A stretch of 64,000 nt of DNA from Clostridiales bacterium Firm_14 (GCA_001604135.1 LVAT01000008.1:124001-188000), one strand, 5' to 3'. Shown: positions 24,176 to 33,878, numbered from the stretch's first letter. The notes: generated from the letters alone by a model not told the origin. Made by a program: numbers and translations.

Positions 24176-27052
24176 ATGCGTTGTCCGAATTGTGGAAGAG
24201 AACTTAACAACAATCAGAAGTTTTGCGGCGGTTGTGGCAGCGATGTCTCAGCACTCTGGCAGCAGCCCGTTCCTGTAGCGGCAGCTCCCGTAGTTGATGC
24301 ATACGCACCCGTAGAACCTGCAGCACCTGCAGCACCTGCAGCACCTGCACCGGCAGCTCCTGCGCCTGTTGCACCGGCACCCGCGCCCGCTCCGGCACCT
24401 GCGCCTGCACCCGTTGCGCCTGTTGCACCCGCTCCTGCGCCGGCTCCGGCTCCCGCACCCGTTGCAACCGCACCGGCTCCGGTACAGACAGAGTCTGCAT
24501 TTGGTCCCATCGGAACACCTATGCCGGAAGCACCTGCTCCTGCAGCGCAGGCAGCAGGCGGTAATGAGCCTCCGAAGAAAAAGAAGAGCAAGGCCGGTCT
24601 TATCATCGGTCTCTCCGTTGCAGGTGTTGTCCTTATCACCGCCATCATCGTAGGTGTTATTTTCGCTGTCAGAAGCGCTATTCCGGAACCTAAGCACACG
24701 AAGAAAACAAAGGAAACAGAGACAGAAGTTACTGATGTCGTCAATGACCTGCCCAAGAGAACGATCATGGTCTATGCGATCGGTACGGACCTTGAGTCAA
24801 AGGGCGCAAACCTTTCTGCTGACGTAAAGGAGATGCTTGCGGCAACACCCAGCAAGGATGTTAACGTCGTCCTTCAGACCGGCGGATGCAAGGACTTCCA
24901 GAATTCATACATGCAGGACGGCGCCTGCCAGCGTTTCATCATCCAGAACGGCAGCATCAACAAGCTTGCCGATCTCGGTGATGTCAGCATGGTAGAGAAG
25001 GAGTCTTTGCAGGATTTCATCAAGTTCGCGAAAGAGAAATATCCGGCTGAGAACTATATCCTCGTAATGTGGGATCACGGCGGCGGAGTTCCGCTCGGAT
25101 TCGGTCAGGACGAGATTCATGAAGGAAAGCTCACTGAGATCGAGATCGCAGAAGCCATTAAGGGTTCTGATATCAAGTTCGAGTCTATCATCTTCAATGC
25201 ATGCCTTATGGGTTCATTGGAAGTTGCAAAGGCCCTTGATCCTTATACAGATTACATCGTAGCTGCAGAGAGCCCTACATGGGGAAGCGCTTATTATGAT
25301 GTAGGCATCAACTATACTAACTTCCTTAATCACATCGGCGGCGACGATTACAGCGGTTCTGTCAAAGAATACAGCGAGTTCCTCGTAAGAGATTACATGG
25401 ACACCATCGAAGCTACACAGAATGCAACAGGTTACTACGAGATCGATACATGCATGTCTGCTATCGATACGAATAATATCAATGAAGTCCTTGAGGCTTA
25501 TGAGAAGTTCATCGCTGCATTGGACAAGCGAGTATCCGACGGCAATGGTTATGCTGAATATGTACAGCTCAGAGAACAGTGCGGTTCTTTCGAATCCACA
25601 GACTCTGTAGACCTTACTACACTTGCAAACAAGTACATAAACTGCGGCGATAAGGATATCGAACAGGCAGCAAGCAAGCTTGTAAACGAAGTCGGTAACT
25701 GCGTATTTACTGAGAGCAACAACTCTTATACATACGCTCACGGCATGACAACATATTCGCCTTATCTCTATCCCCAGTATTACGATGAGGCAAGAATCAC
25801 TTTCAAGACTTTGGGATATCACGAGTCAACGATCCTCTTCTACGATAAGTTCGTAAGTAAGGAACTCTATATCCTTAACATGACGGATGCTGCAGGTGAC
25901 TGGTATGTAAAGCCGGCTGACGCAGGCAACATCAAGTCCGGTAACGTCTATGATATTTCTAAGAACGTTGTAGACATGGGCGGTTACGAAGCTATCCAGC
26001 TCAATGAAGATGACTGGAAGATCATCCGTGAGGTCAAGGTTACTCTTGCTTATGTATTCCCTGAGGATAAGAGCAAGATCTATTACCTCGGTTCTGACAA
26101 CCAGTACGATGTTGACGAGAATAATTACATCATTCTCGAGAACCCGACGAAGTGGGTATATTTCAACGATTTCGGATTCGTTACATGCGAGTGCCTTAAG
26201 TACGAAGAGGCTGAGGATGGTTCATGGAAGAAGTATCTTGGCGCTGAGGCCCTTATCAATAACCAGCCCGGTTATGTTGTAATCGCATCAAGCTCCGAGA
26301 AGCCGAACGGCGAGATCATCGGTTATTACCTTGCAGATATCCTTGAAGACAAGTACGACCAGAACCAGGGTCGTCAGTTCACGGATACCGATAAGATCAT
26401 CTTTGTACGTGAATACTATGACACGGCAACAAAGACAATGAATTACGAGAACCTGGGCAAGGGTAAGTCCGTAACTCTTTCTGAAGCAATAAGCTCTTAC
26501 AAGTATTCCAACGTCGATTACGCTAACGTAGTCGGTTATGTCGGATTCGACATCTATGATGTTTACAACAACGACTTCAGAGTTCCGTTAAGAGAGGGCA
26601 AGCCTGCTTCCGAGATCGACGTTAAGAGAGGCAAGGACAGCCAGTACGACAAGGGCACAACAGACGCAACAACAATGGTAGGCACTGTTGTAACTTACGA
26701 TTCATCATCCATCTTAAGCGGCACAGAATGTGACTGGGTATCCTCAAATAACAAGATCAAGTCTGATTCCGTTTACTACAAGGAAACCAAGAACATTTCA
26801 CTGGAGTTTTACTTAAAGGGTGATTCCGATCAGGAATTGTCATTTGCTTATTACTACAGCGACGACAACATGTTCTCGCAGAAAGAACTCACAAATACAG
26901 TGAAGACCGGCACGGCCAAGGTAAGAAAAGACGGCGACAAATACGTCATCTCTTTCGAATATGACGGAGAAGTAAAGAGCGGTTACTACATCATCAAGAT
27001 CACAAACAGTGATGGAAAGACCCAGGCTATCTCCGCATGTCAGGTAGTTTAA
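24176..27052 (+). CDS. Clostripain-family (C11) cysteine protease with zinc ribbon and membrane anchor
   Basis: A 958-residue modular protein. Residues 1-25 form a four-cysteine zinc ribbon (CPNCGRE and CGGCG). About 30-130 is an Ala/Pro-rich repeat linker, and about 140-166 a single membrane helix after a KKKKSK stretch. The C11 peptidase domain runs from about 195. The catalytic pair is visible: H301 in WDHGGG and C343 in NACLMG. The C-terminal 500 residues contain beta-rich segments of unknown role. Topology predicts the zinc ribbon inside and the protease outside. It begins 13 bases after the flavodiiron gene. C11 proteases cut after Arg or Lys; the target is unknown. Confidence 0.88.
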   Translation: MRCPNCGRELNNNQKFCGGCGSDVSALWQQPVPVAAAPVVDAYAPVEPAAPAAPAAPAPAAPAPVAPAPAPAPAPAPAPVAPVAPAPAPAPAPAPVATAPAPVQTESAFGPIGTPMPEAPAPAAQAAGGNEPPKKKKSKAGLIIGLSVAGVVLITAIIVGVIFAVRSAIPEPKHTKKTKETETEVTDVVNDLPKRTIMVYAIGTDLESKGANLSADVKEMLAATPSKDVNVVLQTGGCKDFQNSYMQDGACQRFIIQNGSINKLADLGDVSMVEKESLQDFIKFAKEKYPAENYILVMWDHGGGVPLGFGQDEIHEGKLTEIEIAEAIKGSDIKFESIIFNACLMGSLEVAKALDPYTDYIVAAESPTWGSAYYDVGINYTNFLNHIGGDDYSGSVKEYSEFLVRDYMDTIEATQNATGYYEIDTCMSAIDTNNINEVLEAYEKFIAALDKRVSDGNGYAEYVQLREQCGSFESTDSVDLTTLANKYINCGDKDIEQAASKLVNEVGNCVFTESNNSYTYAHGMTTYSPYLYPQYYDEARITFKTLGYHESTILFYDKFVSKELYILNMTDAAGDWYVKPADAGNIKSGNVYDISKNVVDMGGYEAIQLNEDDWKIIREVKVTLAYVFPEDKSKIYYLGSDNQYDVDENNYIILENPTKWVYFNDFGFVTCECLKYEEAEDGSWKKYLGAEALINNQPGYVVIASSSEKPNGEIIGYYLADILEDKYDQNQGRQFTDTDKIIFVREYYDTATKTMNYENLGKGKSVTLSEAISSYKYSNVDYANVVGYVGFDIYDVYNNDFRVPLREGKPASEIDVKRGKDSQYDKGTTDATTMVGTVVTYDSSSILSGTECDWVSSNNKIKSDSVYYKETKNISLEFYLKGDSDQELSFAYYYSDDNMFSQKELTNTVKTGTAKVRKDGDKYVISFEYDGEVKSGYYIIKITNSDGKTQAISACQVV

Positions 27053-27090
27053 GCATAAGACGGAAACGTGTTTGCACGAGGTGATTTAGA

Positions 27091-28773
27091 ATGAAGATGA
27101 CCGGAGCACAGATATTAGTCGAGACCTTGATAGAACAAGGTGTTGATACCGTGTTCGGTTTTCCGGGCGGAATGGTCGTAGATATCTATGACAAGCTCTA
27201 TGACAAGCAGGATAAGATAAAGCACATCCTGACCGCTCACGAGGAAGGCGCTGTTCACAGCGCTGACGGCTATGCGAGGGCAACCGGAAAGACAGGTGTC
27301 GTAATCGCGACATCAGGCCCCGGTGCGACCAATCTCGTAACCGGCATCGCAACAGCTTACCTCGATTCGATCCCGCTCGTTGCAATTACAGGTAACGTTA
27401 GAAACTCAATGATCGGAAGAGACTCGTTCCAGGAGATCGATATCACCGGCATCACGCTTCCCATCACGAAGCATAACTTCTTTGTACACAAGGTCTCCAA
27501 GCTCGCTGATGTGGTTCGAAAAGCATTCGAACTCGCACAGTCGGGAAGACCGGGACCTGTCCTTATCGATATTCCGAAGGACGTTCAGGAAGCTGTTTTC
27601 GATTTTAAGAAGCAGCCCGTGAAAAAGCCTGATCCGATTCCCTGCTGTGATGATGAGGACATCAATAAGGCAGTTAAGCTCATCAAGGAATCCAAGAGAC
27701 CTTATATCTATTTCGGAGGCGGCGCCGTAAGGACGTCGATCGGCGAAGACATCATAAAGCTTGCAGATAAGCTCGATGCAGTCATCGGATGCTCCATGAT
27801 GGGTCTTTCCGAGATCCCTTCTGATTCACCCAGATTCCTTGGTATGCAGGGAATGCACGGCCGTTTTGCTTCGTCTGTTGCTCTAGCTAAGGCAGATCTC
27901 ATTATCGCGCTTGGCGTCAGATTCTCTGACAGGGCTACGGGAAAGACCGAGAAGTTCTCGCTGTCTGCGACCAAGATCCATGTTGACTGCGACCGCGCCG
28001 AGATTGGAAAGAACGTTCCTGTCGATCTCGGTATCTGCTGCGACATCAAGGACTTTGTCGACCGCCTTATCAAGGCAGCTCCGCAGAGAAAGAATACCGA
28101 ATGGATCAAGAAGGTCGAGCAGCTCAAGCAAAGAGAGGCCGACGCTTATGAAGGTCTTCCTTTCCTGCCCAGAGATACGATCAACATCATCTCGGATAAC
28201 ATTAAGCCTGACACAAGACTCGTTACGGATGTAGGCCAGCACCAGTGCTGGGCAGCCCAGTTCTTCAAGTTCAGGAAAAAGCGCACCTGGATCACATCCG
28301 GCGGTCTGGGAACAATGGGATTCGGCTTAGGCGCTGCGATCGGAAGCTCGATTGCCACCAATACCAGAAGTGTGCTTATCACGGGTGACGGCAGCTTTGG
28401 CATGTGTCTTAACGAGCTTGCTACGGCAGTAACATACAATGTCCCTGTTACTATCGTAATCTTCAATAACCACGCTCTCGGCATGGTAAGACAGTGGCAG
28501 AAGGTCTTTTTCGACGGCAGATATTCAAATACGACATTGGACCGCAAGACTGATTTCGTAAAGCTCGCCCAGGCATTCGGCGCTAAGGGATTTAAGGCAA
28601 CCGATAAGAAGTCTTTCGAAGAAGCATTCAAGAAAGCTTATAAGGTAAAGGGCCCTGCGATAATTGATCTCACGATCAAGACAGACAGCCTCGTTCTTCC
28701 GATGTTAAAGCCGGGCGGAACGTTCAATAACCTTATCTTAAGAAGGGAGGATATCAGCGATGCCGAGAAATAA
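27091..28773 (+). CDS. ilvB: Acetolactate synthase, large catalytic subunit
   Basis: Thiamine-diphosphate enzyme that joins two pyruvates (or pyruvate and 2-oxobutyrate) in the first shared step of branched-chain amino-acid synthesis. 560 residues. Motifs: FGFPGG near residue 23, the TPP-activating glutamate E51 in AHEEGAVH, ATSGPGATN, and the TPP/Mg motif GDGSFGM through FNNHALGMVRQWQ. GAGGTG precedes ATG 27091. The 38-base gap after the C11 gene leaves no room for a T-box or leader attenuator. ilvN overlaps its end. Confidence 0.96.
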   Translation: MKMTGAQILVETLIEQGVDTVFGFPGGMVVDIYDKLYDKQDKIKHILTAHEEGAVHSADGYARATGKTGVVIATSGPGATNLVTGIATAYLDSIPLVAITGNVRNSMIGRDSFQEIDITGITLPITKHNFFVHKVSKLADVVRKAFELAQSGRPGPVLIDIPKDVQEAVFDFKKQPVKKPDPIPCCDDEDINKAVKLIKESKRPYIYFGGGAVRTSIGEDIIKLADKLDAVIGCSMMGLSEIPSDSPRFLGMQGMHGRFASSVALAKADLIIALGVRFSDRATGKTEKFSLSATKIHVDCDRAEIGKNVPVDLGICCDIKDFVDRLIKAAPQRKNTEWIKKVEQLKQREADAYEGLPFLPRDTINIISDNIKPDTRLVTDVGQHQCWAAQFFKFRKKRTWITSGGLGTMGFGLGAAIGSSIATNTRSVLITGDGSFGMCLNELATAVTYNVPVTIVIFNNHALGMVRQWQKVFFDGRYSNTTLDRKTDFVKLAQAFGAKGFKATDKKSFEEAFKKAYKVKGPAIIDLTIKTDSLVLPMLKPGGTFNNLILRREDISDAEK

Positions 28774-29272
28774 GATAATCATTGCTATCTACGTTGATAA
28801 CCAGTATGGTGTCCTCTCGCGTGTAACCGCGATGTTTACGAGAAGAGGTTATAACATCGACTCCCTTACGGTAGGCGAGACTGAATCTCCTGAGTATTCC
28901 CGTATCACTATCACGCTGACGGCTGAGAAGAACGATAAGGATCAGGTCGTATCACAGCTTCGAAAACTCTATAACGTTAAGAAGGTCATCGTCCTTTCTA
29001 CTGAAGACTGTATCAAGCGCGAGCTCCTTCTCATCAAGGTAAGGAACACCGAACAGCAGCACGCGGATATCGTTGAAGCGACAAACATCTTCAGAACGAA
29101 GATCATCGATTTTACCGATGAAGCCATCAGTATCGAAGCAACCGGAGACAGCCAGAAGATCGACGCCTTCATCGAATACATGAAGAAATTCGAGATCATC
29201 GAGATGTGCCGGACAGGAATCGTCGCGCTCGACAGGGGCGGTACGAATATCTGGTCTGAACACGAAGACTGA
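28760..29272 (+). CDS. ilvN: Acetolactate synthase, regulatory subunit
   Basis: A 170-residue ACT-domain protein that gives IlvB full activity and valine feedback. The ACT domain starts at once (IIAIYVDNQYGVLSRVTAMFTRRGYNIDSL is the expected pattern), and the C-terminal ALS small-subunit domain follows (RELLLIKV, IEMCRTGIVALDRG). ATG 28760 has AGGGAGGA upstream and overlaps ilvB by 14 bases. Confidence 0.95.
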   Translation: MPRNKIIIAIYVDNQYGVLSRVTAMFTRRGYNIDSLTVGETESPEYSRITITLTAEKNDKDQVVSQLRKLYNVKKVIVLSTEDCIKRELLLIKVRNTEQQHADIVEATNIFRTKIIDFTDEAISIEATGDSQKIDAFIEYMKKFEIIEMCRTGIVALDRGGTNIWSEHED

Positions 29273-29297
29273 TAATTTCAAATTAATACAAATTTAA

Positions 29298-29326
29298 TTA
29301 AATTCGCTCCCTCAATCGTTTATAAT
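29298..29326 (+). promoter_or_regulatory. Candidate promoter of hpf
   Basis: A perfect TATAAT at 29321-29326 with a weak upstream hexamer (TTAAAT at 29298, spacing 17) in the A+T-rich gap after ilvN. A short hairpin (CAAAGG/CCTTTTG) follows at about 29332-29350. Confidence 0.4.
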
Positions 29327-29377
29327 TTAATCAAAGGTCAAAGCCTTTTGAAACTTCAAACGGAAGGGAGTGATTTT

Positions 29378-29920
29378 ATGAAGATCACTACACAGGGAAA
29401 CGGAATTCGCATCGGTACAAGACTTGAGGAGAAGATCGCTTCTAAGATGTCGAAGTTTGACAAGTACTTCGGCGATGAAGGCACACTCAATGTCCGCATC
29501 AGACCTGAAGGATCCGATATGGTTGTCGAGATTACAATGAAGTTCGACGGCAGGATCTTAAGAGCTGAAGCAGTAGATGAGGATATCCTGACAGCCGTTG
29601 ACAGAACAGTAGACAAGCTCGAATCTCAGATCAGAAGACAAAAGACCAAGTTCCTTAAGAGAAAGAAGGACTTCCCGGGAATCGTAAGTTATCTCGAGAA
29701 TGACGGTGGAGCTGATTTCGACTTCGTCGACGAGAAGGACGAGAAGATCACAAAGCGCAAGCAGTTCGCATTAAGACCCATGACATCTGAGGATGCTATC
29801 CTCCAGCTCGAGATGTTGGGACATGACTTCTTCGTATATCTCGACAGTGATACAAATTCTGTCTGCGTTGTTTATAAGAGATATGACGGCGGCTACGGCC
29901 TGCTTGAACCTGAATATTGA
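29378..29920 (+). CDS. hpf: Ribosome hibernation promoting factor, long form
   Basis: 180 residues. ATG 29378 has a GGAAGGGAGTG site; the earlier start at 29348 has none. The N-terminal domain (about 1-105) is the S30AE/YfiA fold that binds the small subunit. The C-terminal domain (about 125-180, KQFALRPMTSEDAILQLEM, VYKRYDGGYGLLEP) is the dimerising part that joins two 70S ribosomes into 100S particles in long-form HPF. It stands alone between promoter-like sequence and a strong terminator. Confidence 0.95.
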   Translation: MKITTQGNGIRIGTRLEEKIASKMSKFDKYFGDEGTLNVRIRPEGSDMVVEITMKFDGRILRAEAVDEDILTAVDRTVDKLESQIRRQKTKFLKRKKDFPGIVSYLENDGGADFDFVDEKDEKITKRKQFALRPMTSEDAILQLEMLGHDFFVYLDSDTNSVCVVYKRYDGGYGLLEPEY

Positions 29921-29941
29921 TCTGTTACAACTGATATAACC

Positions 29942-29970
29942 GGGGCTGCCTTCGGGCAGCCTCTTTTTTT
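29942..29970 (+). terminator. Rho-independent terminator after hpf
   Basis: GGCTGCC and GGCAGCC closed by a TTCG tetraloop (29944-29961), then CTCTTTTTTT. Confidence 0.93.
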
Positions 29971-30041
29971 GCCGCCTAAAATGCTCACGACGCATATTTG
30001 CCTATCATTTGACGAGAATTTTTTACACCTTTGCGGCTAAA

Positions 30042-30173
30042 ATGCATCCATAGGATAACAGGCGGTTCATTCTTGGGTTATGGGGATAATTCAGCAAGCA
30101 GGTTGCCGTCAGCCGAGGAAAAACAAGCAGATTGACGGGAGCGGATATGCTTTTCAAGATGGATCTTACATGC
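30042..30173 (+). ncRNA. Candidate structured RNA between hpf and the next gene
   Basis: The 287-base gap 29921-30207 has no coding signal after the hpf terminator but can fold. GCATCCAT (30044-30051) can pair with ATGGAT and TGC (30159-30173) as an outer stem. CCATA/TATGG (30048-30052 with 30078-30082) competes with it. CCGTCA/TGACGG (30105-30110 with 30133-30138) encloses a purine-rich internal loop. raiA-type RNAs are known near hpf (raiA) genes in Clostridia and should be tested first, though they usually lie upstream. Identity is unproven. Confidence 0.4.
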
Positions 30174-30207
30174 GATTATTAGTCGACAACAATTAAGGGG
30201 AAAGTAA

Positions 30208-30654
30208 ATGGAATATAAGTTTTTGGGATATGAGACAGCAGGAGACGTAAAACCGCTGGAGAACTGCGGTTATAAGCTGGATTCGCTTTTGGATCTTTAT
30301 AATGTCCTGTCAGAGGGTGTATGGCGTGAAGCGACCTGTGCTCCGAGAATGCAGAGCAAATGGAGTGACGAGAACAAGACTTTGGGTCAGTGCTCCATCA
30401 CGGCTTTTCTGGTTCAGGACATTTTCGGCGGCGAAGTATACGGAATTAAGAGACCAGACGGTAATTTCCACTGCTACAACGTGATCGGAGGCAAACAGTA
30501 TGACCTGACGATCGAACAGTTCGGCGATGAGAAGGACGATCTCGTATATGACAACAAGTACCCGCAGCTTCGGGCCGTCCACTTCAAAAAGGAAGAGAAA
30601 TATAACAGATATCTGCTCTTGAAGAGCCTTCTTAAGGGTGCCCGCGGGGAATAA
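30208..30654 (+). CDS. Conserved YunG-like protein
   Basis: A 148-residue soluble protein of unknown function, resembling the YunG family: the core CAPRMQSKW, ENKTLGQCSITAFL, QDIFGGEVYGI and FHCYN carries two cysteines and a histidine that could form a catalytic or metal site. AAGGGGAAAG lies upstream of ATG 30208. The stretch before the core (about 1-35) is an extra N-terminal part. It stands alone after the candidate RNA. Confidence 0.5.
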   Translation: MEYKFLGYETAGDVKPLENCGYKLDSLLDLYNVLSEGVWREATCAPRMQSKWSDENKTLGQCSITAFLVQDIFGGEVYGIKRPDGNFHCYNVIGGKQYDLTIEQFGDEKDDLVYDNKYPQLRAVHFKKEEKYNRYLLLKSLLKGARGE

Positions 30655-30749
30655 AGCAGGCATTTCTGTAACGTAATTGTTTTACTAAGATCTTCTTTGC
30701 GTGATAAACTGATTTGTGGATTTCAGGTCAGTAAATAAAGGAGTGTTGT

Positions 30750-32156
30750 ATGGGAAAACAGTTTCTGTCTGTTTTTGTAATGGCGATCATTACGGCCGTC
30801 TTAAGCTTTACGGCCTCCTTTTGCGATGTCAGGTCGGGAGCGAACAGAGGCTGGGTATATTCCGGTGATGCCGCATATTACTACGATGATCTCGGCGAAG
30901 AATACGTCGGATTTAAGGTAATGCCCGAAGACGGAACGACAAGATATTTCGACGAAGGCACTCACATAATGGCTAAGGGCGAGACGGAGATCTCCGGCAA
31001 CAGGTATCTGTTTGACGGCGAAGGCGTTATGCTCACGGGTTTCCAGGAAGTCGGCGGTGTCACAAGATACTACAGTCCTGAGACAGGAATCATGAAGCTC
31101 GGATGGCTCAATGACAAGACGGATCTCTACTATTTTGATGAGACTACCGGCGAGATGGCAAAGAGCTGGAAAGAGATCGAAGGCAAGAAGTTCTATTTCG
31201 ATCCCGATAGCGGAAAGGCCGCCAAGGGAGTGTTCGAGCTCGAAGAGGGCAGATATTATGCAGATCCCGACACGTCGATAATAGCTTCCGGATTACAGGT
31301 GATCGAAGGCAAGCAGTATTTCTTCGATGAAGAAACCGGCCTTATGAAGACAGGCTGGATCGATTATGAGGATGAGAGATATTTCTTCAATGAAGATACC
31401 GGTGAAGGTCTTGACGGGATCATCGAAAGGGACGGCGATAAGTACGGCTTCATCGGCGGCATGATGATCAGAAACAAGAGAGCAATGGCTGATAACCATC
31501 TCTATTATTTCGGCGATGACGGCAAGGTCATCCGTGATGTTGACGGAAGCAAGCCGATGGTTGCTCTTACTTACGATGACGGTCCGTCCATCTATACAAA
31601 CACGATCATTGATGTATTCGAACAATACGGCGGCAAGGCTACATTCTTTATCGTCGGCGAAAGAGTCTCATGGAACGAGGACCCGGCAAAGCGCGAAGGT
31701 GAACTCAATTATGAACTCGGCAACCATACATACGGACACAATACGCTTACAAAGCTTAATGAGGAAAAGATAAAAGAGACGCTTCAGAAAACAGATGATG
31801 AGCTTCTTAAGCTTACCGGAAGGAAGACAACCTGCTTAAGACCGCCGGGAGGAAGCTGTAATGATGCAGTCAAGAAAGCTGTTGACCGGCCGATCATTCT
31901 TTGGAGTATTGATACAGAAGACTGGAAGAGCAGAAATGCCAACAAGATATGCAACCGTGTTATCGGCAAGGTAAAAGACGGTGATATCGTGCTCATGCAC
32001 GACCTCTATGAGTCTACGGCAGAAGCTACTAAGAAGATCGTTCCCGCTCTCGTTAAGGCAGGATTCCAGCTCGTAACCGTTGAGGAGATGGGCCTCCTTA
32101 AGCAGGGCGGCCTTGAGCCCGGCGTGGTCTATTACTCCATCTCAAAGAAGACATAA
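30750..32156 (+). CDS. Secreted polysaccharide (peptidoglycan) deacetylase with wall-binding repeats
   Basis: 468 residues with a signal peptide (about 1-26). Residues about 35-260 contain around nine short aromatic/Gly repeats of the choline-binding or glucan-binding type (YYFDETTGEM, KFYFDPDSG, RYFFNEDTG), which attach the protein to wall polymers. Residues about 268-450 are a NodB deacetylase domain: ALTYDDGPS (metal-binding Asp), HTYGHNT (metal His), LRPPGG and VLMHD. It probably removes acetyl groups from wall GlcNAc, giving lysozyme resistance. AAAGGAG precedes ATG 30750. The next gene follows after 12 bases. Confidence 0.9.
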   Translation: MGKQFLSVFVMAIITAVLSFTASFCDVRSGANRGWVYSGDAAYYYDDLGEEYVGFKVMPEDGTTRYFDEGTHIMAKGETEISGNRYLFDGEGVMLTGFQEVGGVTRYYSPETGIMKLGWLNDKTDLYYFDETTGEMAKSWKEIEGKKFYFDPDSGKAAKGVFELEEGRYYADPDTSIIASGLQVIEGKQYFFDEETGLMKTGWIDYEDERYFFNEDTGEGLDGIIERDGDKYGFIGGMMIRNKRAMADNHLYYFGDDGKVIRDVDGSKPMVALTYDDGPSIYTNTIIDVFEQYGGKATFFIVGERVSWNEDPAKREGELNYELGNHTYGHNTLTKLNEEKIKETLQKTDDELLKLTGRKTTCLRPPGGSCNDAVKKAVDRPIILWSIDTEDWKSRNANKICNRVIGKVKDGDIVLMHDLYESTAEATKKIVPALVKAGFQLVTVEEMGLLKQGGLEPGVVYYSISKKT

Positions 32157-32168
32157 GGTTCGCTTATT

Positions 32169-33806
32169 ATGGATAACATAACTGACTATGTGCGCTGGTA
32201 CGGCTCGCTGGATTTTGAGGACAGACCCTTTACAAGAGTCGATAATATCGTGCTCAGCCAGTTATCTTATCTCGACCTTAAAGACATACCCGAACTCTAC
32301 GCCGAAAATGGCGCAATGACGATGAAAGATGCCGTGAATTATCTTACTAATCACGGCATTTCTATTCGTAAAATGGCACCTGACGACAGCGTCAGATTTA
32401 CAAATCTCGTCAAGGCATGTGCCAACTCAAAAAGATTCGGAAGCCTTTATATATCTTCATTTGAAGATGTTTACGATGAAGAGGATTCCATCCAGTTTGC
32501 AGCAATGACATTCTCGCCTGAACCGAAGGGAGGATGGGCTTTTGTCGGCTTCAGAGGCACGGACAGCACGATCGCCGGATGGAAGGAAGACTTCATGATG
32601 AGCTTTATGCTCACGTCTTCCCAGAAGATGGCTGAGGCCTATGTGAGAAAGAGCCTCGAGAACTTCGATGTCATCATGACGGGCGGTCATTCAAAGGGCG
32701 GTAACCTGGCGATCTACTCGGCCGCGGTCCTGCCTGACGAATTGTTCGACAGGGTAGAACACATCTATACAAATGACGGCCCGGGATTCTGTCCGGAAGT
32801 CCTTAAAGAGGATCTCATAAAGAGGGCTAATCCCAAGACGACAAGGATCATTCCGCAGTTCTCGGTCGTAGGCAATGTTTTCGCGCCTCAGGTAGATGAC
32901 AGCCATGTGATCAAGAGCGACAAGCAGATGGGTGACCAGCACGAACTCTGCTCCTGGCTCATCGATCACGGAGACATAATGCTTGCGCCGGAAGGCCTGG
33001 ATCCTATTGCCGAGAAGATAAACAGCGGCTTTGACAGGTGGATATATTCCGTTGATATTGAAGAGCGGAAGAGATTCATTAATGCATTGTTCGATGCGAT
33101 GAGCGATGACGGAACCATCACGGTCGAACAGTTTTCAGCACAGGGAACGAAAGCATGGGAGAGAGTCTTAAACGTTGTAATGGGTGATGACGAGGGCTTC
33201 AGGATCGCTGCAGCATCACTGCCTGACCAGTTATTGCTCGACGGCGCAGGCAAGAAGGTAGCAAAATCAGGTCTTGTAAGGCAATTCAGAAAGTCCGATC
33301 TCGCTAAGGGCCTCGCCATGATATTATCCGGACTTGTTATATTCCTTATCCCTGAATCATTCCTTTTCCTGTTTGTAACGATACTGCTCTGCGCTGCGAC
33401 GATAATATCCATCGTTCTCTGCGTAAAGAAGATGAAGAAGGATAACTGGAACTTACAGCCGCACCTGGTCGATGCGACGGTAGCATCGGCGCTCCTTGCC
33501 ACGACCGTGATCACATTCGTAAAAGAAGGCGCGTTCTTTGTAATGGCGAGCGGCATATTTGCGGCACTTCTTTTCGCCTGCGCATATAACTGTTTTGCGA
33601 GAGCGAAAAAGACACACAACAGGCCGTTTGTCGTAATGCTGATAATCATGAGCGCCATATGGGCGGTGAGCGGAATATACATTCTTTTCGCACCCGAAAA
33701 CACATTAAGCGTGTATATGATAATTGTCGGAATCCTTGCGATAATAGATGGCCTTATCAGAGTTGCAAAGGCATACCGCATAAGACACCGCTGGTACGTC
33801 AAATAA
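32169..33806 (+). CDS. DUF2974 (Mbeg1-like) alpha/beta-hydrolase with C-terminal membrane domain
   Basis: 545 residues. The N-terminal 270 residues match DUF2974: WAFVGFRGTDST, then the nucleophile elbow GHSKGGNLA and TNDGPGF. This is a lipase-like fold with a likely catalytic Ser (GHSKG). From about residue 375 there are four to six hydrophobic segments, so the enzyme is membrane-bound with the hydrolase probably inside (no signal peptide). The substrate is unknown. It lies 12 bases after the deacetylase gene. Confidence 0.75.
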   Translation: MDNITDYVRWYGSLDFEDRPFTRVDNIVLSQLSYLDLKDIPELYAENGAMTMKDAVNYLTNHGISIRKMAPDDSVRFTNLVKACANSKRFGSLYISSFEDVYDEEDSIQFAAMTFSPEPKGGWAFVGFRGTDSTIAGWKEDFMMSFMLTSSQKMAEAYVRKSLENFDVIMTGGHSKGGNLAIYSAAVLPDELFDRVEHIYTNDGPGFCPEVLKEDLIKRANPKTTRIIPQFSVVGNVFAPQVDDSHVIKSDKQMGDQHELCSWLIDHGDIMLAPEGLDPIAEKINSGFDRWIYSVDIEERKRFINALFDAMSDDGTITVEQFSAQGTKAWERVLNVVMGDDEGFRIAAASLPDQLLLDGAGKKVAKSGLVRQFRKSDLAKGLAMILSGLVIFLIPESFLFLFVTILLCAATIISIVLCVKKMKKDNWNLQPHLVDATVASALLATTVITFVKEGAFFVMASGIFAALLFACAYNCFARAKKTHNRPFVVMLIIMSAIWAVSGIYILFAPENTLSVYMIIVGILAIIDGLIRVAKAYRIRHRWYVK

Positions 33807-33869
33807 ATATACGCTTCGCTTCATGAATCACTTATCTCGCAACCCTTGCAAGCAAGTTGCTCGATTGCG

Positions 33870-33878
33870 TGCTATAAT
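33870..33878 (+). promoter_or_regulatory. Extended -10 promoter before the Ala/Lys-rich membrane protein
   Basis: TGCTATAAT, a consensus extended -10, ending 32 bases before the AAGGAGG site. TTGCAA at 33846 is a possible but over-spaced -35. Confidence 0.55.

Noticed and set aside
24204-24768. Long minus-strand frames rich in Ala/Gly or Arg opposite the C11 protease gene
   Set aside because: They mirror the Ala/Pro repeat linker; G+C-rich repeats keep all frames open. No ribosome site or family match.
27053-27090. T-box or leader attenuator before ilvB
   Set aside because: The gap is 38 bases and holds only the ribosome site.
32966-33802. 278-codon minus-strand frame
   Set aside because: Lies wholly opposite the DUF2974 gene, with no family resemblance and no start signal.
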